In this document: one piece after another, positions 23,631-34,425 of the stretch | Numbering within the stretch: position 1 is the stretch's first letter | Layout of the letters: each line of letters begins with the position of its first letter | Assembly (NCBI GenBank): GCA_023634235.1 | Contig: JAMKCF010000133.1 | Span: forward strand, 18,501 to 82,500 | DNA length: 64,000 nt | Reading direction: 5' to 3' | Origin: Pisaster brevispinus | Taxonomy: Eukaryota > Echinodermata > Asteroidea > Forcipulatida > Asteriidae | Translations under genes and position numbers: made by a program | Notes under the pieces: generated by a model | Seen by the model: the letters and a program-made list of their open reading frames with translations, nothing else | What the model was told of the DNA's origin: nothing | Database searches by the model: none

Positions 23631-23672
23631 ACCAACGGCTCTTTTCAGAGCCACCTAATTTCAAAAAAGCTT
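23631..23672 (+). terminator. Canonical histone mRNA 3' end stem-loop
   Basis: ACCAAC, then GGCTCTTTTCAGAGCC (23637-23652), then ACCTA. Stem, TTTC loop and flanks match the sea-urchin-type replication-dependent histone signal, with a purine-rich HDE-like stretch TCAAAAAAGC after it. It lies 29 bp after the stop at 23605-23607. SLBP and U7 snRNP would process such a 3' end without a poly(A) tail. A separate perfect palindrome AGCATAGCTATGCT lies at 23610-23623. Confidence 0.85.
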
Positions 23673-23679
23673 TTGTCCA

Positions 23680-24497
23680 TGTTTGTTTTCCGTAAAAAAA
23701 AATACCACATTAAACATGTTCTTTTAACTCTTTTTTTAGTCTGGCCTCAAGCATGTTTCACTCAAACGTTCATAAGATCAGTGCCCACTCCAATGCCTCG
23801 TTCTTCCTCTTCCCCTTTTTTTCCTCCCTCCTATCCTTTCTCAGTCTATCTTCGTTTCTTTTTGATGACCTTTCCTTTTGTAAGAAGCTTACAGCTTGAT
23901 ATAAACCGAAACCGGAAAGATCACCTTAATGCAAACATTTTTTTTTAAATCACAAATGCATATCCTAAATATTAGTTTTGCAGTCAAGTTTTGATCTTGC
24001 CAACCTACCATCAATCACCATCATCTCATTTCACAAGGCATTTACCCCATTCATCTCAACCTCCAACGCCCCCCCACCCTTCGTCCCTTTCCTTACCAAA
24101 CCCGCCCACCATTCTTGTCCTATAAACCTTAAACTCTCGCCCCTCCATTTATTCCCTTTATCCTATCTTTACCTCTCCAACGCGTCTTTATCTTTAAACC
24201 CAATTTCCCTACCTTCCGTATACATGTGACCACCCCCCCTCTATATCCGCCTGCCCAATCAACTCAAACCTTTGAACATTACAACCTGGCATGCGAATCT
24301 ATTCACCACACATCCAACATACATCAACCCCAGGCGATGTCACATCACATGCGCATGCGCATGACGGAATGTTGGTGGTTGATTCGACAGAATCATGGTA
24401 CTTAAACGACTGCAAATCACAATATGATCGTTGTAACTGTATTGTCCTTAATGCAAAACATCATACTGAAACGGCTAAGGACCCTATTGTTGCAACT
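23680..24497. other. Pyrimidine-rich spacer with NRF-1-like palindrome
   Basis: C/T-rich on the plus strand (23800-24250), without a convincing gene. TGCGCATGCGCA at 24350-24361, inside a longer palindrome, is a perfect NRF-1 (sea urchin P3A2) consensus 137 bp before the ATG at 24498. It could drive the RT frame. Confidence 0.4.
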
Positions 24498-26400
24498 ATG
24501 TCAAGGAGACTTAACAGAGGCAAAACTAATTTGAAAGGTAGAATGGCAAAATAAAAATATTCTCTCTTTCGTAAAATAACCAAACAAAAAATGGAAAACG
24601 AGAGGCTGATTTTCCTTTCGCAAAAAGCCAACAAAAGTCAACAGTTTGTAAAAATCTGTCTGACTCTAAACTGTCTTTGATGGAAACAATTGCTCTTGGA
24701 AGAGGTTTCAATTTCATTCCATTCAAAAATGCTCTTCAGGAAAATGAGACTACGCGTTTTAATGGAAGGGAAATCTAAATTGGGTAAACTTCATCCATTT
24801 CGGATGCCTTCAAACTGGACACCTCCAACTACCTGCAATACAAACTTAGAAAACTACATTAAAGGTACACTGGAGGAACTGTCCAAAATCAAAATTAAAC
24901 ATGTGGCATCCAGTATCACTAAAGCAGAACGCATTGCTCTCACAGGCCTCAAGAAAAACCAAAACATTGTCATAAAACAATTTGACAAAGGCCGTGGTGT
25001 ATGTATTATGAATAGATCAGACTACCTACAGGAAGGTTTGAGACAATTATCTGGGCCACACTATGAGGTTGTTGACAGGGATTCAACGGGTGAAATTACA
25101 GCGATGGTCTACCAGGCCGTACGCAATCTATACGTGGACAACGTTATAAACAAAGAGACTTTTGAGTTCCTTAATCCTCACAATCACCAGATCAAAACGC
25201 CCAGCCTTTACCTCCTACCGAAGATCCATAAAAACCCACCGGGTGGAACGCGCTTTGTAGGGAGGCCGATTATCAGTGGTTGTGGGGCTCCAACTCAACA
25301 AATTTCAAAATATATGGATTTTTTCCTGCTCCCTATCGTCAAGCAACAAAGCACATATACAAGAGTTCTCAAAAAACTTAATAATTTGAATATGGGACAG
25401 GATAATTTCCTAATCGCACTGGACATTGTTTCAATGTACACAAACTTTCCATAGAAAGAGGCAATAGACTCAGTTTGTGATGCTTTGGAACAAGCAAAAT
25501 CAGGATTGTACATCATACCAAAACCTACAAGAAAACACACGCAATGTCTGTTAGAACTGATTTTGGGCGCAAACGTCTTTTAATTCAATAACAAGTTCTA
25601 CAGACAAAAAAATTGGCGTGGCGATGGGTAGTGTATGCAGTCCTGAAATATGTGACATCACCTTATTCAAATACAAAAAAGGAGTTATACTCCCGCATAA
25701 CCCAGAGATAGTGGCCTACATGAGATACAGAGACGATGTTTTAATAATCTACAATGGCAACAAAAACAAGGCGTTGGATTTTATTAATATGTTAAACAAC
25801 CTGCATCCGACCTTGAAATTTACTTCAGAGATCTCCGACTACCAAATCACCTTTCTTGACCTCGTAATTTACAAAGGCGAACGTTTTCAAAAATAAGGGA
25901 AGCTTGATACTCAAGTAGCAACGAAAAAAAACGGACACTTTCCATTATCTTGCTCGAAAATTCTGCACACCCTGAGTCTGTATTTTGCGGTGTCATTTAG
26001 GGTAAAAGGACGAGACACAAACGCATATGCACACACACACAAGATTTTGAGAGTAAAGTCAATTTCTTAAACAAAAAAAAAAACTTATAGAACGTGGATT
26101 CATCACAGAAGAATTGACCCGCTTCACGAAATCTAACAGTGACCATATGAATTCAATATTGAGTGCAACACTTAACATCAAGAAAGAAACGAATCCGCCT
26201 TTTGTTTTTACTTTGCCTTTCTTCCCACACATACATCACTCTAATCTCAAAAGTGCCTTGTTGAAACACAGGCACTAAATAAATGACGATGATTTCCTGA
26301 ACAACATCTTCCCTGTACCACCTCTGCTGGCTTACAAACGACAAAGGAACATAAAAGACCAACTAATTCGGGCAAGATTGCAAGCTTCTACCGAAAAAAA
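24498..26400 (+). pseudogene. PLE reverse transcriptase, plus copy
   Basis: ATG at 24498 starts a broken frame. Recognisable parts in order: METIALGRGFNFIPFKNAL (about 24679-24735, N-terminal PLE region), ENYIKGTLEELSK, RIALTGLKKNQNIVIKQFDK, LPKIHKNPPGGTRF and GRPIISGCGAPT, LIALDIVSMYTNF (motif A region), the intact catalytic RYRDDVLIIY (25723 on) and LHPTLKF. Defects include stops after MAK near 24552, TAG at 25453-25455, TAA near 25580 and a frameshift in an A7 run near 25606. The thumb part (26040-26380) is open only in pieces. PLE RT copies element RNA at chromosome breaks or ends. No GIY-YIG domain is visible before the pseudo-LTR. Confidence 0.85.
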
Positions 26401-26454
26401 ACTTATTTAAAAAAAATAGACGAACAGAATTTGCAAATCTTGATTGAATTAATA

Positions 26455-27418
26455 CAGGAACAACAGTCGGGTAAATAAAATTTAAAGGAAAAAAATCGAG
26501 ACTTGTATCGAGATGAGACTACGTAAGCCAAAAACAAACGAAGAATACTAATCTCTCTTGATCCTCTTGCCTAACAAAAGTAAGATAATGATCACTCCTT
26601 GTTGCAAAAACTTTCATAAAAAAGGATACAAAGCCAAATCGGTGACTGATGAAGTGCAGCTCAGAAAAACGCACAGAAAATATGTTTTGAGCCCTTCCTC
26701 TAAAGGAACAAACACAAGTGGTTTAACATATTATCACCGGAAAAAAGGGTTCTTTTTAGTGAGTTCTATCAACCCCTCCCACCCCCAACCCCCCACCCAA
26801 ACTCCCTTCCCTTTCTCCCCCCCCCTCCCCACTGTTTCTTTCTTAAAGATGCGTGCAAACATCAAAAACAGGTTTGTTTTAACTATCGCCTCGACTTTTT
26901 TTGAAAACAGAGACATTTGTCTCTCACCAAAAAAAATCTACATAAAGTCATGGGATGGTTTATCACCAGAGACCACATCGAAAACATGTGTTTTCCTTTT
27001 CACAACTTCTCTCTGCCCTCTTATGTTTATGCTTTTGTTGGCTACCACCGGATTTAGTTTCAAATTTCCAGCACCACCACAAACCCAGCGTTAATTCGCT
27101 CTAGACTTATTGGATAGTCTCCCTCTTTCACACACCCCATCCAATTCCACTTTCGCCGCCGCCCCCTAACTAACACCTGTTCCATAAATGATTCTCCATC
27201 AACAGGGAATAATTTTCAAAAATATTTAAAACTAAAGTTTTTTGAACATTTTGAGTGCGTATCGGTCCTTATACTTCCTTGCGTTTGTCCTCTTAAAGGT
27301 TTTCTATATGATGCACATTTCTAATACGAGCAAAATGTTTTTTCGCGGTAACACTAGTCTCATCTCATGGTTTGTTTGCACACGGCTGCATGTATGATTT
27401 CACTCTTCCCATACACAC
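26455..27418 (+). repeat. PLE pseudo-LTR (outer right)
   Basis: About 960 bp. The reverse complement of its end (GGGAAGAGTGAAATCATACA) starts the outer left pseudo-LTR, so the block has inverted ends of about 1 kb. Confidence 0.8.
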
Positions 27419-27458
27419 AATTGGCATTGGCTTTATAGCAAATGTTCATCACAGAGAA
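27419..27458 (+). repeat. 40-bp direct repeat, right flank of the PLE block
   Basis: Partner of 18801-18840, with three mismatches. Confidence 0.8.
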
Positions 27459-28339
27459 TACAATTGTTAAACTCTAGTCTGACATACTATTTTGAGAAAT
27501 TAATTGCTATAATGAGAGATGGCTCGTTAATCTGCCTGTGCGAGTTTTAAATAGTTAAGTTCCTCACAAAGCGAAAAACTGTTTAATATTCTACTACTGT
27601 GTCTTTCAAATCTACAGAGAAAATAACTTGATCAAAACATCATCATTGAACAGGCCCTTCACATAATGGTGATGCTAAATGAAGGGGGAGGGGTATGGAG
27701 GTGGAGAGCATAGCTGTGTTTTATTAAGAGAGTGCGATTAGAGGTCATTTTGTGCCCAAAACCCGCATGTGCACACACAGGGTGTCAGACTAGACTGCAC
27801 TTTGGGCTGTTCTGCATTTGGACCAAATTGACGTCCAGCAACTACGTGACCAAAGACACCAATCCCTACACGTCGCAACTCTCACAATAAACAGGTCGAG
27901 GAGGGGGGTTGCAAAGCATTGTTCTCCAAAATATATTTGTCCATCGCCCCATACCATTTACCTGCTATACAAACCTGTACATTCCTTGGCGAAAGTCTCA
28001 CCCCACACCCTTCTCCCCGATCGGTTATATTTTACCCCTTATTCGTCCCCTATACCCAATCAAATTGTACAGAGTCTGGCACCGCCACCGGCATGTAATG
28101 TAATTGGGCAATAAAGTGAGATGTAGAGTATTCACAATATCGAATTTATAATAAACTACGTGCCTAATGGGAAATTTACAGAGTGTCAAAGTTCAACCTA
28201 AGTGCTCGAAATTAATGAAGCGTTATGTCTATTCAACATAAACTTATGAAATTCTGGAGCTATGAATTAAAGTTTTTCCTTTAACGTGAGGAGTGCGCGC
28301 AGTGATTTGTAACCGATGTTATCTCATTCTGACTTTCAG
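27459..28339. other. Intergenic before the Ig locus, ends in a splice acceptor
   Basis: A frame at 27818-28114 has no motif. A good pyrimidine tract and AG (CTGACTTTCAG, ending 28339) directly precede the Ig exon. No upstream exon was identified. Confidence 0.35.
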
Positions 28340-28610
28340 AATACTCTCCAACATGGATTTAACGTCTTGGTTTAATCGTTTGCTCCTCGTGGTTTTCATT
28401 ATGTGTTCTCTGGATACAACTCAACTCTTTGGTGTTGATTCACAAAGTGTACACTTAGTGCAACTTTCACAAGTGGGGGACGATATCGTTGAAGGTGACG
28501 AAGTGAAGCTACAATGTGATGCCAGTGGACTTGCAGCAAGTCATGTCATAGAATGGGTTTGAGTCTACATGAACGTAAGCGTGATAATAGCAAAGCATGG
28601 GTCAAGTCTA
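28340..28610 (+). pseudogene. Ig-receptor gene copy 1: signal peptide and half an Ig domain
   Basis: After a 3' splice site, ATG 28353 (context CCAACATGG) encodes a signal peptide (MDLTSWFNRLLLVVFIMCSL) and the start of a V-type Ig domain with B-strand Cys (VKLQCDASG) and core Trp (HVIEW). TGA follows two codons later. In copy 2 the aligned codon is AGA, so this is probably a nonsense change. Homology continues for about 15 codons (VSVIIAKHGSSL). At about 28612 the sequence jumps to what in copy 2 is the 3' flank (38128), so the rest of the gene appears deleted. Confidence 0.7.
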
Positions 28611-28611
28611 G

Positions 28612-29250
28612 GCCAGGAGTTATTGAACTGATTAGTATTTACTCGAATCTTTGGCCTAGGACCGTTGCAACAACGAGGATTCTCTCATCTTATACAAAAC
28701 AGTTTGTAAATGATAGTTCTTAACTAATGATCTTGTACATTTTTAATGTCAATGGTAAGCTAAAAAAGTAAAAAGGTGACGGGACAGGAGGGGTTTCTCG
28801 AAATGCAAATTCCCTAAAATGGTGAGAATTTTAAACATTTCCTTGTTTAATTATTAACCGAACGTGAATTTTAACCGTATGTTCTTAGATAATAATATTT
28901 AAGTTGCGCAATCATTGCGCAATTACAGTTCCTTAAAACAAAAACTAGTTAATTGATTGGATGTTAGAACTGCACAATAAGTAAAATTGTAAATATGCAT
29001 TAATTCTTATAAAATACAACAATCTATACGAACGCATATCCAAGAAATTTCATTTAAAATATTGATATTGAAAAACGAAAACGTGGAACAAGAAAGAGCG
29101 ACTGACATCCACCCAAGGAATTATTTTTTTAATTAAAGAGAAGAATATCAAACTGTTCCCATCTCAAGACTCATTGTTAAAATATTGGCTTACCTTTCTT
29201 TTAACTTAATCAGCATAGTATAAATTGGTAGTTTGTCTACGATCTTAAAG
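28612..29250 (+). repeat. Ig-locus 3' flank, copy 1
   Basis: Collinear with 38128-38960: GATTAGTATTTACT, ATACAAAACAGTTTGTAAATG, ACGTGAATT, AACTTAATCAGCA and other words in order. In copy 2 this DNA lies 1.7 kb after the receptor gene, which shows a tandem duplication with a deletion in copy 1. Confidence 0.8.
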
Positions 29251-30435
29251 AATCTTGAAAGTAGTGTAAGAGTTACAAACCTTGGCTCAATAAGACCAAT
29301 TATTGCATATCAGTAATCAAGGAAAATAAGCAGAAAACCTTTCCAAAGTAATTCAAATGATATGGTGTTATGACGTTATGTATTATTTTCTGATTCCACT
29401 TTTGTATGTTTATGTTTCGGCTTGTAGTTAAATTTGGCAATTCAGTTATGTAAGTTGTTAGGTTTAACTTCTATGATTTAACAGTGCTGATACAATATTT
29501 TAGTATGGTTTTAAAGTTCAAATAGCTAAGGTTTTTAGTGCATTTTGGCTAAGTTGTGAATATTTCAGATGTACTTTCCATTTGACTGTGTATAAACCCA
29601 ATAAGTGCTGCGAATTTCTAACTTCCGTGTTTACTTAAAGTTCTTGCATTAATCCAAACTATTTCGTTCGTACAAGCATTTCAAATGAGTTCAAATAGTC
29701 GTTTGGTTTAGTGACATAGAGTGTGTAGAAAAAACAACAAAGGACTGTGAAAAAAAGCTTTTCAGTGCAACAAAGGGATTTGTGGCAAAAATTAAAGGCT
29801 GGGATGTTCGAAAAAAGATGTTGTTGTTTGCAACAAACACACAAGTCAACTTAAATTACATATCTCATCGAAACTTTGAGAAATCCGAGTTGTTTTTTGT
29901 AGTTTTTAAAAAACAAACGTTTTTTTGTGAGATTTGCGGTGAGACCACAAGTAAAAACCTTTATGGGAAGAACCACTCCAGTGGTTTGTCAACCTGATCT
30001 GATTGTTCTCCCACCAAGCAAAGTTCCAAACCCTTTATAAAACAACTTTCATTAAAAGTTAGAAGGATTTGTATGGTGACAATGTTCTTTTACTTTCCTT
30101 AAACTATTTTCATTTATGTAAATGTTTTAATAATAAAAAATAAACTTTCAATGGCATCTGATAAAAGTTAAGTATTCAAACTATGTTCAACCAGTCAGGT
30201 ACTTTTTTACAAGATTCGATGATGCAGTCAAACTGTTTCGTCTTGCTTTATCATCATTACATTTAAAACATAAAAGTTGTTCACTTTTATTAAAGCAGTT
30301 AAAACAGGCGGCATTGAACACTGAATATGAGGAAGTTCATGCTGCAGAGCAACGTTAAGCACAAAGAGACTGTAACCTCCCTACGGGTCAAGGTAGATAA
30401 AGCGTTAACATTGAACGATAATCCCTTAAAAATAA
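29251..30435. other. Intergenic, nothing seen
   Basis: AT-rich. A frame at 29782-29997 has no recognised motif. Confidence 0.3.
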
Positions 30436-31200
30436 ATTCCAATCATGAGAAATACAGCAGGCGTTTTTGTATTGGTTCACAGTTTTTAAGTTCAAATAAA
30501 AGTTAAAGTCAAAACCAAGACTGGATCCAAAACTGAGATCGCAGTAAAAGGAACGCGGTGCATCTAGAGGGAACAGTATGGTGCGGGGCATCTACATGGA
30601 ACAGTTGGGTGCGGGGCATCTAGAGGGAACAGTTGGGTGCGGGGCATCTAGAGGGAACTGTATGGTGCGGGACATCTACATGGAACAATTGGGTGCGGGG
30701 CATCTAATGGGAACAGTTGGGGGCGGGCATCTAGAGGGAACAGTATGGTGCGGGGCATCTAGAGGGAACAGTTGGGGGCGGGGCATCTAGAGGGAACAGT
30801 TGGGTGCGGGCATCTAGAGGGAACAGTTATGTGCGGGGCATCTAGAGGGAACAGTTGGGTGCGGGGCATCTAGAGGGAACAGTTGGGTGCGGGGCATCTA
30901 GAGAGAAACAGTTGGGTTCAGGGCGTCTAGACGGAACAGTTGGGGCGGGCAGTCAAAGGGAACAGTTAGGGACGGGGCACCTAGAGGTTACAGTTTGGTG
31001 CGGGAAACCTAGAGGGAAAAGTTGGGTGCGAAACACCTAGAAGAAAATGCTGGGGGTGGGGCACTTAGCTGTAACACTTAGAGACGGTTACAGTTCGGTA
31101 CGGGGAGGCTAGAGAGAACAAGTGGGTGTGGAGTACTTATTGGGAACAATTAAGGGCAGGGCACCTAGAGGGGACAGTTGTGGCGGGGCACATAGAGAGA
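30436..31200 (+). repeat. 28-bp G-rich minisatellite with dispersed flank
   Basis: The flank (30436-30560) matches 16760-16878 inverted. From about 30561 some 22 units of a 28-bp motif (GGGAACAGTTGGGTGCGGGG plus CATCTAGA) run to about 31200, with increasing divergence to the right. Open frames across it (GAGHLEGTVG repeats) are products of the repeat and not genes. Confidence 0.9.
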
Positions 31201-31490
31201 ACAGATGGAGGGGGAGAAAAAGAACAAGCTTGTCGCGAACTCTACATAACTGCAATACACAAGTTCCTGTAGTTTTAATCCCTACAATTGCTCCGATTAG
31301 GTCATGGACCTTGCATCAATTGCTTTTCTACCAGCGTCACGTGAAGAGGTTCAAATAACTATTTAGACTTGCAAATCAAATTATTGAAGCGATGATGTCA
31401 AAAGTGAAAACATCAGGCAGTGAATTTTGGACTCGAATTCGTCAATTTTCTGACAGTTTCCGTTGCTCATTTTGTGTCCTTGTTCTTCAG
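31201..31490. other. Short spacer with a splice acceptor at its end
   Basis: The TTGTGTCCTTGTTCTTCAG acceptor ends near 31490, before the signal-peptide exon of Ig copy 2. Nothing else seen. Confidence 0.4.
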
Positions 31491-31645
31491 TAATTAACAT
31501 TCAACCATGGACTTAGAGTATTGGTTCATGCGTCTGATCCTGCTGTGTGTTTGGTGCTCTATGGATTCATTATTCATTGTTTCGGGATCGCCTGGGTAGT
31601 GTCGATATCACGAGCCAGTCCCTGAGTCATCTTCCTCCAGCTGTC

Positions 31646-33397
31646 TCAATCTACCATGCAGGTGCGCAGCTCCTTTGCAGATGTGAGATCAGTGTCCCTC
31701 TTGAGCTGGTCCACAAAGGTCAGCCTTCTTCTCCCTCTTGAGGCAGTGCCTTGGGTGGGCTCCCACAGTATGGTTGGGTGGGCAGTAAGGTCAGGGTGGC
31801 GGACGCAGTGGCCAGCGAGATTAAGACGACGCTGTCTGATCTTGTGAGTCACTCTCTGAATTCCGTTGTAGAGGTCATCATTCCTCATACGATCCTGCCA
31901 CGATACGTTGAGGGCTATACGTAGCATGCGAGTGTAGCATCCATCCAGTGAGTTTTCCTCCTTGCTTGTGAGGGTCCACGTCTCTACACCATAGAGTAGA
32001 ACGGACTCAATCGTGGAGATGAAGAGCGACCTTTTCAGCTTTGTACTGATGGCTGACGACCATACACTTTTCATGCTGTGAAGAGCTGACCACGCCAATC
32101 CTCGTCTAGTCTTGATGTCTTTTCCACCTGAGTCGATATACGCTCCAAGATATTTGAAATCGGACACGATCTTCTTGAGATGTAATCCCGTCTTCAAACA
32201 TTCTTCCTCCACCGAGAGGAGAAGGGTACGAGCCTGATCCACAGGGTTTGAGATCAGAACTATGTCATCAGCGAAATCCAGATCGGTGACTGTTACTGGA
32301 TGCACTCGCCTGCTCTTGCGCCGTGTCAAGGTGAAACCTAACTCCTCCTCTCTCCCGTCAATGGCCCTCCTCAAAGCATAATCCAGCACAATGATGAAGA
32401 GATAAGGAGCGAGGGTATCGCCCTGTAGCACCCCTGCAGAGATGTTAAACGGTTCGGTAGTTCCATCAGGTGTGGTGACCCTGGCCCATGTGCAAGAGTA
32501 GGATGCTGCCACAGATTCCACAAGCTTCTTTGGTATCCCATATGCACTAAGGATATCGAGCATCTTCCCCCTGTGGATTGAGTCAAAAGCCTTTTTGAAG
32601 TCTATGAACGTCATCACAGCAGGAATATTTTTGCTCTTGACGCCCTCGATGATCCTCCTAAGTACAATGATTTGACCCACAGTTGTTCTTTTTTTGGCGA
32701 AAACCATTTTCAGCTGTTCTTAGAAGAGGGTCTAGAGCAGGGTAGATACGGTTGAGAACCATCCGGTTAAATGTTTTTGCCATGACAGAGCTCAGGCTGA
32801 TGCCCCGGTGGTTGTCGGTGGATGTGAGGTCCCCGGATTTTGGAACAGGGATGATGTTGAGGGTGCTCCATTGATCTGGAGGAAGTTCCCCATTCTCATA
32901 AGCACTGTTGATGAAGCCGAGCACAATGTCGTCAATGGGGACATACTTGAGTATTTCCGGGACAACTCCATCCACACCACTGCTCTTTCCTCCCTTCAGT
33001 GACTTTTTTGCATTGTCAAACTCTTCCCTTGTGAATGGCCCGTCCTGAATGTCTAGGTCTTCGAAAACGCGATCAACTTCAGACTGTACGTCCAGCACCA
33101 CTGGTTTAGCCTCAAGAAGGTTTTTGAAATGGTTGTACCATGCCTTGACTCGCTCTCCATAGGACTCGCCCTTGATTTGAGAGGGTCTGGCAGAACTTCT
33201 ACCAGTGATCTCTTTGATCAGCTTCAAGCTCTTGCTGTGCTTGTGGTTGAGATGAGCTTCCTCCACTTTTTGTATCTTGTTGGCAAGCTCTTCCTCTTCG
33301 ATGGCATCATAGGTTAGGTATAAAACCTTCTTCTTGTTGTTGTACTCTTCCCGATTGGTTTCACAGCGGTGCTTGCGTAGCTTACTGTACGCTGCTA
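31646..33397 (-). pseudogene. LINE reverse transcriptase
   Basis: Two frames joined by a shift. 33397-32690 gives SGVDGVVPEILKYV, the DNHRGISLSSVMAKTFNRMV segment and ENGFRQK. 32707-31646 gives RTTVGQIIVLRR, FIDFKKAFDSIHR (motif A), GVLQGDTLAPYLF (motif B) and LDFADDIVLIS (catalytic FADD). The shift sits in an A7 run (minus strand), where one base too many is present. TGA at about 31646 replaces a Trp codon shortly before the expected C-terminus. The active-site residues themselves are intact. Confidence 0.9.
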
Positions 33398-33483
33398 CCA
33401 GGGTTGCAGCAGACCCGCGAGTCATCAGATCCAGGGAAGACATTCCCTGGATCTGATGACTCGCGGGTCTGCTGCAACCCTGG
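33398..33483. repeat. Perfect 41-bp inverted repeat with 4-nt loop
   Basis: 33398-33438 and 33443-33483 are exact reverse complements around GACA (arms begin CCAGGGTTGCAGCAG). It lies at the join between the endonuclease and RT frames and breaks both, and both readings of the duplicated segment appear in the two frames (DLMTRGSAATLV and RVAADPRVIRS). Confidence 0.95.
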
Positions 33484-34425
33484 AATTCTTCCCCCTCTTG
33501 GGCACCTTGTCCATACACTCCTCTGCTGCATCCTCGTTAGCTTTCACGAACTTTCCATAGCGATCTGTTGTTGACTCCCCCTCTTCGATCAGAGCCTGGA
33601 ACCGGTTGCTGATCTCCACAGCGTACCTCTCCTGTAGCTTGCTGTTACCCCTCAGCCTCCACCACTCGTACTGGACCTTTCTCTTGGTTGCCTTTTGAGG
33701 CGCTCGGAGGCAAAGGCGCACCATTATCACCACCACACGATGATCAGACCCCACAGACGCAAAGGTGTTGTAGGCACCTGAGTCGACCACGCTGCTCCGC
33801 CACTTTCGCCTCGTCAGGATGAAGTCTATCTGAGCCTTCGATTGGCTTGGTGATAGCCACGACCACAGGCGACCCCTTCTCTTCTCGAACATCGTGTTGC
33901 TTGCGAGGAGGGAGTAGTCCTCCATCAGCGCTAGCATCCGAGCCCCATTGTTGTTAGTTTTTCCAAGATGATAGGTGAATGTAGCGTCCTCCTGTCCAAT
34001 TCTAGCATTGAAATCGCCAAGAATGCACAGGAAGTTATGGACTGGGACGGCCTCTACTGCGTGCCTGAGGTCGCTGTAGAGGTTATCCTTCTCCTTGCTC
34101 TTCGCATCGAGTGTTGGCGCGTAGGCAACCACGATGGTCAGGATTGGATTGCTTCTGAAAGAAGCAAGGATGACCCTGTTGGATGTCCGAGTTGCACAGA
34201 TGATAGACTTCTGTGCCTCCTTGTTAAGCATGAGTCCAACCCCACCGGTTTCCGCCTGAGCCTTATTCCTCCATGCTGATGCCGTGATGAGTTGGTACTC
34301 ATCTACCATTGTAATGTCCAAACCCCCTTTTTGTCTTCTTTATGCACCCTCCTGTGCTCCTGCACTCCACACACGGCGACTCTCTGCTTCCTCATCGCCA
34401 GTTGCTAGTTCCTTTGCTCTCGAAA
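33484..34425 (-). pseudogene. LINE APE endonuclease, 5'-truncated
   Basis: On the minus strand: CGVQEHRRVH, TGGVGLMLN, VVAYAPT, FLCILGDFNARIG (catalytic GDFN), AQIDFILTRRKW and SDHRVVV (catalytic SDH). It nicks target DNA to prime reverse transcription. The N-terminal metal-binding part is missing, consistent with incomplete reverse transcription. A frame change near 34330 precedes MDITMVDEYQLI. Confidence 0.85.

Larger units (their letters stand above)
21633..27418 (+). mobile_element. Penelope-like element, plus copy with extra ORF
   Basis: Two direct pseudo-LTRs (21633-22655 and 26455-27418) enclose a histone-type gene (22701-23672), a pyrimidine-rich spacer, and an RT reading frame (24498-26400). 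If the histone-type gene belongs to the element, it would be an upstream ORF1 and this would be a near full-length PLE of 5.8 kb. Otherwise it is cargo or an older insertion. Confidence 0.65.

Noticed and set aside
26640..26700. Hammerhead-ribozyme-like CTGATGA...GAAA in the PLE pseudo-LTR (also 19661-19720 and 21800-21860)
   Set aside because: GTGC/GCAC could form stem II, but an A-A mismatch closes it, stem III is only two pairs and stem I does not pair. PLEs are known to carry hammerheads, so a covariance-model search would decide, but the sequence alone does not support it.
30578..31358. Repetitive proteins (GAGHLEGTVG units)
   Set aside because: Read-through of the 28-bp minisatellite, where all frames give similar products.
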